This document shows, in pieces, positions 1 through 5,769 of a stretch of 15,208 nucleotides of DNA (its first letter is position 1; each line of letters opens with the position of its first letter). The notes under the pieces were generated by a model that ran no database searches, was not told where the DNA came from, and saw nothing but the letters and a program-made list of their open reading frames with translations. The DNA lies in contig JAABTE010000025.1 in the NCBI GenBank assembly GCA_011390035.1, positions 1 to 15,208 on the forward strand. Direction: 5' to 3'. The stretch comes from Desulfobacteraceae bacterium. GTDB taxonomy: Bacteria; Desulfobacterota; Desulfobacteria; Desulfobacterales; JAABSP01. The translations under genes were made by a program, and so were the position numbers.

Positions 1-1478
1 TACTGATCGAAGGGGTTGATCCCCCAGATAAAGGCCTCGAACACGGTGCGGGCCTCGTAAAAGGAAAGGAGCCGGCCGATGTTTTCCGGCGACAGGTCGG
101 TCATCAGCAGGGTGGAGGAGGGGCGGTTGCCCTCGAATGCCCGGGCCGGGTCATCCGAGGCCTTGCCCATGGCCAGGGCCATGGGCTGGGAGACGAGGTT
201 GGCCCACAGCTCCTGGTGCTGGGACGCGCCGCCGGCCGCCACCATGTCCTGGCCAGCCCACTGGGGCCTGAGAACGCCGATGAAGTCGATGGGAAAGGGG
301 CGGCCCTGGTGGGCCAGTTGAAAAAAGGAGTGCTGGGCGTTGGTGCCCGGCTCGCCAAAGACGATCACGCCCGTGGCCCCTGGCGCCGGCCGGCCGTCTG
401 CGGTCACCGACTTGCCGTTGCTCTCCATGTACAACTGCTGGATATGGGCGGCCAGCTTGGACAGCGGGTCCGCATAGGGGATGACGCCAAGGGCCGGATA
501 GCCGAGGAAACTGGTGTTCCATACCCCGATGAGCGCCGCCATCAGGGGCAGGTTTTCCGACGGCGGGGCATCGGCGGCGTGGGCGTCCATTTCCGTGGCG
601 CCCTTGAGGAACCGCTCGAAGGCGTCATAGCCCAGCAGCAGGCTCAGGGGCACGCCCCCCACGGCGGAGGTGACGCTGTAGCGGCCGCCGATATAATCGA
701 ACATGTGAAAGGCGCGCAGCACCGGGTTTTCCGGATCATCTCCGGGGCTGCCCTTGGCCGTGACCGTCAAGACGTGGCGGGCCGGGTCCAGGCCCCTTTC
801 TGTCATGAAGCGGTAGGCCCGGCGGGCATTGGCCAGGGTTTCCTTTGTGGTATAGCTTTTTGAAATAATAATCCATAATGTCCGGTCAGGATTAATGGCC
901 TCCGCCACCCGGCCGAAGTTGTCGATATCCACGTTGGCCAGATAATGGATGCGCATGCCCGGCCGCGCGGAGGCCGCAAGGGCCGTCGAGACGAATTCCG
1001 TGCCCAGGTAGGAGCCGCCGATGCCGATGATCACGATGTCGGCAAAGGGCTTGCCATGGGCCCCGGTGATGAGCCCGTCGGCCACGGCGGCGGCAAACGA
1101 CCGGATTTCCTCGCGAACCCGTCGGATCTCCGCGGCCGCGTCCACCCCGTCCACCAGAACGGGACGGCCGGAAAAATCCCGCGCCGCGGTGTGCAGGGCC
1201 GCCCGGTTCTCGGTGACGTTGACCTTCTCGCCGGCCATCATGGCCCGGAATCGGTCCTGAACGCCGGTGGCCGCGGCCAGGGCGGTCAGCTCGGCCAGGG
1301 CGCCTCCGTCCAGGCGCTGGCGGCTGAAGTCGAAAAAAAGCCCGCCGCCCCGAAGGGAAAACCGGTCCAGCCGCCGGGGGTCTTCCAGCAGGCGCTTCAG
1401 GTGCTTTTCGGGCCGTGAAAAGGTCGCGGACCGGGCCTTTAAGGCTTCCCATTCCGGGATATGGATCACTTCCGCCAT
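1..1478 (-). CDS. pgi: Glucose-6-phosphate isomerase, C-terminus beyond the window
   Basis: This enzyme interconverts glucose 6-phosphate and fructose 6-phosphate in the cytoplasm, in glycolysis and gluconeogenesis. I read 492 codons in one unbroken frame from ATG at 1478 down to the left edge. The family is usually about 550 residues, so only the C-terminus is missing. Visible family motifs are the sugar-phosphate SIS-type stretch VIIGIGGSYLG, signature 1 (FDYIGGRYSVTSAVGG, around 661-710), and the catalytic block FGEPGTNAQHSFFQLAHQG with the expected Glu and His. The last residues at the edge read WGINPFDQ, the beginning of signature 2, which continues outside. The start is supported by an AGGAG site (about 1483-1488) a few bases upstream. 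No frameshift was found at the points I checked. The gene is divergent from the MglA operon and nothing in the window links it functionally to its neighbours. Confidence 0.96.
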   Translation of the reverse strand, partial: MAEVIHIPEWEALKARSATFSRPEKHLKRLLEDPRRLDRFSLRGGGLFFDFSRQRLDGGALAELTALAAATGVQDRFRAMMAGEKVNVTENRAALHTAARDFSGRPVLVDGVDAAAEIRRVREEIRSFAAAVADGLITGAHGKPFADIVIIGIGGSYLGTEFVSTALAASARPGMRIHYLANVDIDNFGRVAEAINPDRTLWIIISKSYTTKETLANARRAYRFMTERGLDPARHVLTVTAKGSPGDDPENPVLRAFHMFDYIGGRYSVTSAVGGVPLSLLLGYDAFERFLKGATEMDAHAADAPPSENLPLMAALIGVWNTSFLGYPALGVIPYADPLSKLAAHIQQLYMESNGKSVTADGRPAPGATGVIVFGEPGTNAQHSFFQLAHQGRPFPIDFIGVLRPQWAGQDMVAAGGASQHQELWANLVSQPMALAMGKASDDPARAFEGNRPSSTLLMTDLSPENIGRLLSFYEARTVFEAFIWGINPFDQ

Positions 1479-1513
1479 GACGTCTCCTTTTATCCGTTTT
1501 CAGTCCAAAAAAA

Positions 1514-1542
1514 ACGCTATCACAAAAGCCCCGGAGCGTCAA
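1514..1542 (-). promoter_or_regulatory. Candidate weak promoter for pgi
   Basis: On the minus strand TTGACG (1542-1537) is followed after 17 nt by TAGCGT (1519-1514). The -35 is good and the -10 is poor (three of six consensus positions). It lies 36 nt upstream of the pgi start codon, and its -35 sits inside the palindrome at 1529-1558. The poor -10 would fit a promoter that needs an activator, but this is inference. Confidence 0.4.
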
Positions 1543-1558
1543 GCTTGACCCGCCGGGG
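1529..1558. promoter_or_regulatory. 30-bp interrupted palindrome, operator candidate
   Basis: CCCCGG, 3 nt, GTCAAGCTTGAC, 3 nt, CCGGGG: both the 12-bp core and the outer 6-bp arms are perfectly symmetric about 1543/1544. The core supplies TTGAC on both strands, so it overlaps the possible pgi -35. It could be a dimeric regulator site. As RNA it would form a hairpin, but no clean U-tract follows on either strand, so a terminator is less likely. Confidence 0.5.
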
Positions 1559-1581
1559 TTCTGAAAATTTTTTATTAATAA

Positions 1582-1694
1582 TTACAAGTTATTAAGCATT
1601 AGTCGCCCCCTTGGGCGCTTCGCCGCCGGCGCCGGCGCGGCCTCGGAAGGTCCCATCTCCGGGATGAACCGGCTCTGGTTTTTTACAAGTTATT
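1582..1694 (+). repeat. 12-bp direct repeat TTACAAGTTATT, two copies
   Basis: Exact copies lie at 1582-1593 and 1683-1694, with starts 101 bp apart. The second copy overlaps the first two bases of the -35 hexamer of the MglA-operon promoter. The spacing is close to ten helical turns, which would fit a regulator that binds both copies, but low-complexity AT-rich sequence can repeat by chance. Confidence 0.45.
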
Positions 1695-1721
1695 GACAGC
1701 CGGAAGCGCCCCTGCTATGAT
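1693..1721 (+). promoter_or_regulatory. Strong sigma70-type promoter of the roadblock/MglA operon
   Basis: TTGACA (1693-1698), a 17-nt spacer, then TATGAT (1716-1721): a perfect -35, optimal spacing and a five-of-six -10. The predicted transcript starts near 1728, which leaves a leader of about 195 nt before the first gene at 1923. There is no other comparable promoter before 4921, so all five genes are probably read from here. Confidence 0.8.
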
Positions 1722-1922
1722 TCCAATGCAAAACAGGCTGAATTTCGCTGATTTTGCTGACAATATTTTGACGGCCACGAAGGCGGCCGGTAAAAAAACG
1801 CTACCGAAGACTTGCGGGATATGATATGGAAAGTTCTATGAATCCGGGCGCCGCGCCGGAACGCCTTCCGACGGATCGCCGCTGTATGCCTGAAGGCCAT
1901 TTATTCGACTGGGGGAAAGAAC

Positions 1923-2342
1923 TTGGGCTCCAACCACGATGACATCAGCTTTTCGGACTATGCGCTTCGCCAGGACCAGTTGGACAGCATCGAGGAGATC
2001 CTGCTGGCGGATCTGGTGGACCACGGCGCTAACAATGTGCTGTTGATCGACATGGCCGGCAATATCATCGCGCACAAGAACAACGGCCAGTGCGAGCATG
2101 ACATTTATTCTCTTGCGGCCCTGGCCTCGGCCAACTTCGCCGCCGTGGACACCATGGCCAAAATCATTGGAGAGCAGGAGTTTTCGCTCCTGTTCCACAA
2201 GGGGGAGACCGAGAGCATCCACTTCAGCAAGGTGTCGTCCGATTTTCTGCTGATCGCCATTTTCGGAAAGAGCATAACCCTCGGTCTGCTGCGCTTGAAG
2301 GTTGCCGACGCCATTAATAAGATTCTTAAGATAATGAAATAA
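1923..2342 (+). CDS. Roadblock/LC7 protein, MglB family (first paralogue)
   Basis: 139 residues. The core strand-helix pattern (VLLIDMAGNIIA around 39-50, YSLAALASANFAAVDTMAKIIGE around 62-84, FLLIAIFGKSITLGLLRLKV around 108-127) matches the roadblock/LC7 fold. It aligns along its length with Myxococcus MglB, the dimeric GTPase-activating partner of MglA. The start is TTG at 1923: the upstream frame has a stop at 1839 and no ATG or GTG after it. The same N-terminus (MGS..DD) recurs in the paralogue at 3040. The ribosome site is only a purine run (GGGGGAAAGAA). The protein ends shortly after the roadblock domain and so lacks the C-terminal extension I recall in myxobacterial MglB. It is the first gene of the operon, 86 nt before the GTPase. 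The family is clear; GAP activity is inferred. Confidence 0.92.
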   Translation: MGSNHDDISFSDYALRQDQLDSIEEILLADLVDHGANNVLLIDMAGNIIAHKNNGQCEHDIYSLAALASANFAAVDTMAKIIGEQEFSLLFHKGETESIHFSKVSSDFLLIAIFGKSITLGLLRLKVADAINKILKIMK

Positions 2343-2428
2343 TTGCTGTTTCGTCAATCGCGAGCGCTCCTCTATCGTTCAGGGACGGGGCAATGATCCA
2401 AAAACCCATCGGCTAGGAGGTATCAGCA

Positions 2429-3028
2429 TTGGCGTTCGTCAATATGAAAACCAAGGAGGTCCAGGCGAAGATTGTTTTTTACGGGCCGGGCAGGGGCGGC
2501 AAGACCACCAACCTTGAATACATCTACAAGAAGTTCCGGGAGCGGATTCCCACCGAGATGGTCAGCATCAAGACCCATGGGGACCGGACGCTGTTTTTCG
2601 ACTTCCTGCCCTTTGACATCGGCAAGATTATGGGCTACGATGTAAAGGTTCAACTGTACACCGTGCCGGGCCAGGTCAAATACGACGCCACGCGGAAACT
2701 GGTGCTGAAGGGTGTGGACGGGGTTGTGTTCGTGGCCGATTCCCAGGTGGAGCAAAGGAAAAAAAATGTCCTTTCCCTAAAAAACCTTCAGGAAAATCTG
2801 GCCACCTATAAAAAGAGCATTTTCAAGGTGCCGCTGGTGTTGCAGTACAACAAGCGCGATCTGACCGACATGCCGCTGCTGCCCGTCGAGGTGATGGAAA
2901 AGGACCTGAACAGCCAGTTGAAGGTCCCCTCCTTCGAAGCCAGCGCCGTGACGGGTCAAAATGTTGTTCCGACGCTGAAAAAGATCATCTCCGCCACCAT
3001 GGCTTCCCTGCAAAATGTATTGAAATAG
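2429..3028 (+). CDS. mglA: MglA-type small Ras-like GTPase
   Basis: 199 residues. Members of this family switch between GTP and GDP states and mark a cell pole, controlling motility machinery or other polar structures. Motifs: P-loop GPGRGGKTT (19-27); switch I with DRT (52-54), including Arg53, which in MglA acts as an intrinsic arginine finger; TVPGQ (78-82) in place of the Ras DxxGQ, the MglA hallmark; NKRD (141-144) for guanine recognition; and ASAVTG (171-176). Stretches such as RTLFFDFLP and LKGVDGVVFVADSQ are near-identical to Myxococcus MglA. The TTG start at 2429 follows AGGAGG (2415-2420) with 8 nt spacing. The next in-frame ATG, five codons later, would remove the conserved N-terminal strand residues. 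It sits between two MglB-like genes. Confidence 0.96.
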   Translation: MAFVNMKTKEVQAKIVFYGPGRGGKTTNLEYIYKKFRERIPTEMVSIKTHGDRTLFFDFLPFDIGKIMGYDVKVQLYTVPGQVKYDATRKLVLKGVDGVVFVADSQVEQRKKNVLSLKNLQENLATYKKSIFKVPLVLQYNKRDLTDMPLLPVEVMEKDLNSQLKVPSFEASAVTGQNVVPTLKKIISATMASLQNVLK

Positions 3029-3039
3029 GAGGATTAACA

Positions 3040-3459
3040 TTGGGATCCGAATACGACGACAGCGCCACCTTTTCGGAATACACGCTCGGCCCCGAGCAGT
3101 TGGACAGCATTGAGCGCGTGCTGCAAAATGATCTGATCGACAGCGGCGTCCATTCCGTCATGCTGATCGACATGGCCGGCAACATCATCGCTCAGAACGA
3201 CAACGGCCAATGCGATCATGATCTGTACTCCCTGGCCGCCCTGGCGTCGGCCAACTTCGCCGCCGTGGACACCATGGCCAAGATCGTCGGCGAGGAGGAG
3301 TTCTCCCTTCTCTTTCACAAGGGAGAATCCGAAAACATCCATTTCAGCAAGGTCAACCCGGAATTCCTGCTGATAACCATCTTTGGAAAAGACGTGACCC
3401 TCGGGCTTTTGCGGCTGAAAGTTGCAGAGGCTATTAAAAAAATCAACGAAGTGTGGTAA
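3040..3459 (+). CDS. Roadblock/LC7 protein, MglB family (second paralogue)
   Basis: 139 residues, about two thirds identical by eye to the product of 1923-2342. The middle block from YSLAALASANFAAVDTMAK to FSLLFHKGE is almost unchanged. TTG start at 3040; the ribosome site AGGAGG (3027-3032) overlaps the stop codon of mglA, so translation is probably coupled to the GTPase. Like its paralogue it stops just after the roadblock domain, ending in KKINEVW. Differences concentrate in the N-terminal 40 residues, the loop around 50-60 and the last helix, surfaces that could set homo- versus heterodimer pairing. It could be a GAP subunit, an MglC-like modulator, or one half of an asymmetric dimer; the sequence alone does not decide. 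Confidence 0.92.
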   Translation: MGSEYDDSATFSEYTLGPEQLDSIERVLQNDLIDSGVHSVMLIDMAGNIIAQNDNGQCDHDLYSLAALASANFAAVDTMAKIVGEEEFSLLFHKGESENIHFSKVNPEFLLITIFGKDVTLGLLRLKVAEAIKKINEVW

Positions 3460-3482
3460 TGTGGCGCCCTGAAACTGGAACA

Positions 3483-3498
3483 GGCCCTGAAGCGGGCC
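3483..3498 (+). other. Small intergenic hairpin
   Basis: GGCCC, TGAAGC loop, GGGCC in the 75-nt gap between the second roadblock gene and the helical protein gene. No U-tract follows, so it is not an intrinsic terminator. It may be an mRNA-stability or processing element that sets different protein amounts before and after it. Confidence 0.3.
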
Positions 3499-3534
3499 AA
3501 CGCGAACGATCATCGGACACGGGAGGGGGAGCCA

Positions 3535-4371
3535 TTGGGAGCCAATGATGACATGGGAAAGAGCGCCGGAGACGACAGTCGCCTGGATGATATTTTCGGC
3601 GACGAGCAGGCGCCGCGCGAATCCTATGAGGGCACGGCCGAGGTCGATGAGAAGCTCAATGATTTTTTTTCAGAGGACGGCGGCGGCGGGGCGCTGACCC
3701 CCGATCCGAAGCCCCCCAAGCCGGCGCCGATAAAGAAGGCGCCGGTCCAACCCGCTCGGAAGGAAAACAAGGCGATGGCAGACAGCAACCCTTCGCTCGA
3801 TGAACTCAATTCCATTATTCTAAGCCTGGAGTGGGAGATCAGCGATGAGGAGATGGAGCGCCTCATGAACGTGATCGCCGCTCTGGAAAAGCAGAACAAG
3901 GCGGACAAGATCGCCGTGGCCTTTCTCCAGCTTCTGGGCGCGCTGGGAAAGTACATTCAGAAGAAAAAGGCCGAATCCCATCCGGAGGCCATCAGCCTCA
4001 TCACCTCCGTTCACGACAAGCTGGAACGGGCCCTGACCACCCCGGGCATAGGGGAATCGGGCAAGAAAAAGCTGCTGGCGGGGGAACTTAACAAATACAA
4101 GCATCTGAAAGAGCAGCTCAAGGATTACGGCAAGGGCCGCAAAGCGGTGGAGCCGCCGCCGCGCCGCCCCGAGCCCGAACCGGCTTACGAGGAGCAGGAA
4201 GACCGGGACGAGCGTCCGGCGGCCTCTGCACGCTATGACGAGTCCGCCCCCGCCCATGCCGCCGGGGCCATGGGGGGAGCCAGCGACATTCTGGAAGCCC
4301 TTGAAAGAATAAACGAAACGCTGCGCAAGGAGTTTCAGGCGCTTCGTGAAGAGCTTCGTTCCCAGCGGTAG
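3535..4371 (+). CDS. Helical adaptor-like protein of the MglA operon, function unknown
   Basis: 278 residues; I do not recognise a named family. Residues 1-50 are acidic and contain two related short motifs, RLDDIFGDE (16-24) and KLNDFFSED (40-48). Residues 55-80 are a Pro/Lys-rich linker. Residues 87-197 form a predicted all-helical domain (including SLEWEISDEEMERL and FLQLLGALGKYIQKKK) with a pattern I associate only loosely with uncharacterised deltaproteobacterial proteins. Residues 203-245 are a Pro/Glu/Arg-rich low-complexity linker. Residues 249-278 make a C-terminal coiled coil with heptad Leu/Ile. No signal peptide or membrane segment is seen. The TTG start at 3535 follows GGGAGGGGGA; an alternative ATG lies six codons in. 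Its place in the operon suggests a scaffold or effector for the GTPase/roadblock proteins. Confidence 0.88.
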   Translation: MGANDDMGKSAGDDSRLDDIFGDEQAPRESYEGTAEVDEKLNDFFSEDGGGGALTPDPKPPKPAPIKKAPVQPARKENKAMADSNPSLDELNSIILSLEWEISDEEMERLMNVIAALEKQNKADKIAVAFLQLLGALGKYIQKKKAESHPEAISLITSVHDKLERALTTPGIGESGKKKLLAGELNKYKHLKEQLKDYGKGRKAVEPPPRRPEPEPAYEEQEDRDERPAASARYDESAPAHAAGAMGGASDILEALERINETLRKEFQALREELRSQR

Positions 4372-4441
4372 CGCCGCTTTTCCCATCGCCGATATGAACG
4401 AAATGGATTGCGGGGATGTTGCCTAAGTTGGAGAATCGGCA

Positions 4442-4921
4442 ATGATAGTTTTTTGCGAGGAATGCGGTGTGCGCAACATCGTTGAGACGGAGGCGCTCAA
4501 CGGGGAAGTGGCCGAGTCCCCCAGGTGTTCCGCATGCAAGACGATCCTGTTTATCCCGGGGCTTGCCAATATTCCCGCCCTGAGCAAGGGGGCGCGCCTT
4601 GAGTTGCGCTTCAAGGAAACCCTCATCGAGATCAGCCAGGCCCGCCCCAGCGTCACCATGGGCCGGCAGAGCCACAACAACCTGGTGGTGGAAGACAGCC
4701 GGGTCTCCCGATCCCACGCCCGCATCGTCTTCCGACAGGATGAGTTCGTCCTGATCGATCACAGCACCAACGGCACCTATGTATTTATCAAAGGGGAAAA
4801 GGGCGTCAACCTGAAGCAGCGGGAACTATTGCTTCAGAGCAGCGGCATCTTCGGCCTAGGCCGCAAGGTGGCGCCGGACTCGCCGGAAGCGATTCACTTC
4901 AACCTGAAAAACGGCGCATAA
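4442..4921 (+). CDS. Zinc-ribbon plus FHA domain protein
   Basis: 159 residues. The N-terminus has two CxxC pairs (Cys5/Cys8 and Cys29/Cys32), the pattern of a small zinc ribbon. Residues about 50-155 are a forkhead-associated domain, which binds phosphothreonine peptides: MGR (73-75), SRSH (89-92) and STNGT (108-112) are the canonical ligand-contact residues and all are present. ATG start at 4442 with GGAG upstream. It is last in the operon, 70 nt after the helical protein. FHA domains usually read the output of Ser/Thr kinases, but no such kinase lies in this window. An inferred role is recruitment of a phosphorylated partner to the MglA module. Confidence 0.92.
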   Translation: MIVFCEECGVRNIVETEALNGEVAESPRCSACKTILFIPGLANIPALSKGARLELRFKETLIEISQARPSVTMGRQSHNNLVVEDSRVSRSHARIVFRQDEFVLIDHSTNGTYVFIKGEKGVNLKQRELLLQSSGIFGLGRKVAPDSPEAIHFNLKNGA

Positions 4922-4923
4922 GT

Positions 4924-4971
4924 GTCGGCGGCGCCCGCTGTCCTCCATCTCAGGACGCCGACGCCGCCGAC
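4924..4971. terminator. Long inverted repeat between converging genes
   Basis: GTCGGCGGCG (4924-4933) and CGCCGCCGAC (4962-4971) are exact reverse complements. They enclose a smaller stem GTCCT/AGGAC (4940-4944, 4952-4956) with a 7-nt loop. It begins 2 nt after the stop of the FHA gene and lies between genes that converge, the usual place for a bidirectional terminator. No proper U-tract follows on either strand, so it may be Rho-assisted or an RNA end-protecting hairpin. Confidence 0.5.
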
Positions 4972-5015
4972 TTCTCACCGCTTTTAAAAAAGGATCATCA
5001 ATCGGGCCTGATGGC

Positions 5016-5729
5016 TCAGGCCCCCTCCTCCGCCAGATCCCGAATCAATAGCGTGGCCGGGTCCAGCAGCAGCCGGCCGCTCGTATCGCCATTGATCTGC
5101 CCCTTCAGGGGCCGAACATAGATGTTCTTGCCCTCCGGCTGAAGCTCCAGGGCCACATCGAACAGATCGGCCACCGGCGCAAGGAGCGCTGGTATGCCGT
5201 CATCGCCCGGGGGATGGTGGCGGTGCGTCCGCACCGCGAACCAGACATGAACCCCGTAGGAAACGGCCAGGCGCTTGAGGTCAGTCAGAAGCTCCCGGTC
5301 CGACGTTTCAAAGGGCATGCCGTCCACCAGGATCATCCGGGGCAGGAAGATATCCTGCTCTGCCAGGTCCGCCAGGCGCTCTTCCAGCTTGGGCGCGCTG
5401 AAGCCGCCGATATGAAAGGACATGATCAGCCGGTGGGGCAGGATGGCCTCCCACATCGGGTCCATGGGCTTGACGTGGCATTGAGTGGCGATGTTGCGAA
5501 ACACCTCCTCGTACCAGAGGCACACCTTGCGCACCGGGTCGGACAGGCTTACATGGAGTACGTTCCGGCCCTGGAGCAGGCTGTCGAGGGCGAGCTGAAC
5601 CAGCAGGGCGGTCTTGCCCACGCCGGCCCGGGCCAGCACCGCGCCGAAGCCCCCCGGGGGCAGGATGTCGTCCCCCTGATACCCCAGCACTCGCAGGGGA
5701 TTTCTGAAAATCAGGTCTTGCTTGAGCAT
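5016..5729 (-). CDS. RecA/KaiC-like P-loop ATPase, function unknown
   Basis: 237 residues. Walker A is ARAGVGKT (33-40), matching [AG]xxxxGK[ST]. Walker B is MILVD ending at Asp136, preceded by a KaiC/RecA-type strand (NVLHVSLSDPVRKV, 56-69). The rest has the alternating strand/helix pattern of a single RecA-like ATPase core without an added DNA-binding or membrane segment. The start is ATG at 5729, chosen because AAAGGAG lies just upstream. A longer frame running to 5924 would overlap EF-G and is a shadow of it. It follows EF-G by 40 nt on the same strand and is probably co-transcribed, so a link to translation or nucleotide state is possible but unproven. It could also be an unrelated signalling ATPase. 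Confidence 0.85.
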   Translation of the reverse strand: MLKQDLIFRNPLRVLGYQGDDILPPGGFGAVLARAGVGKTALLVQLALDSLLQGRNVLHVSLSDPVRKVCLWYEEVFRNIATQCHVKPMDPMWEAILPHRLIMSFHIGGFSAPKLEERLADLAEQDIFLPRMILVDGMPFETSDRELLTDLKRLAVSYGVHVWFAVRTHRHHPPGDDGIPALLAPVADLFDVALELQPEGKNIYVRPLKGQINGDTSGRLLLDPATLLIRDLAEEGA

Positions 5730-5769
5730 GTGGTAACTCCTTTCCCTCAGATGTATCAGCATTCCCCCG

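Larger units (their letters stand above)
1479..1922. other. Divergent intergenic region, 444 bp
   Basis: This gap separates pgi (leftward) from the roadblock/MglA operon (rightward). It holds a 30-bp interrupted palindrome (1529-1558), an AT-rich patch (about 1561-1600), a GC palindrome GCCGGCGCCGGC (1625-1636), a 12-bp direct repeat (1582-1593 and 1683-1694) and a strong rightward promoter (1693-1721). The operon leader from about 1728 to 1922 is long (roughly 195 nt). It contains a small hairpin (CGGTA/TACCG, 1788-1806) and a 38-codon reading frame from ATG 1826 that overlaps the first gene. That frame lacks a convincing ribosome site, so I do not call it a gene. Confidence 0.7.

Noticed and set aside
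1826..1942. 38-codon frame from ATG 1826 that overlaps the first roadblock start, possible leader peptide
   Set aside because: There is no convincing ribosome site and no codon pattern to support it. It stays only as a note in the intergenic entry.
1836..3513. Two similar antisense frames opposite the two roadblock genes (1836-2357 and 3034-3513, minus)
   Set aside because: Their resemblance to each other follows from the sense genes being paralogues. Neither has a domain of its own.
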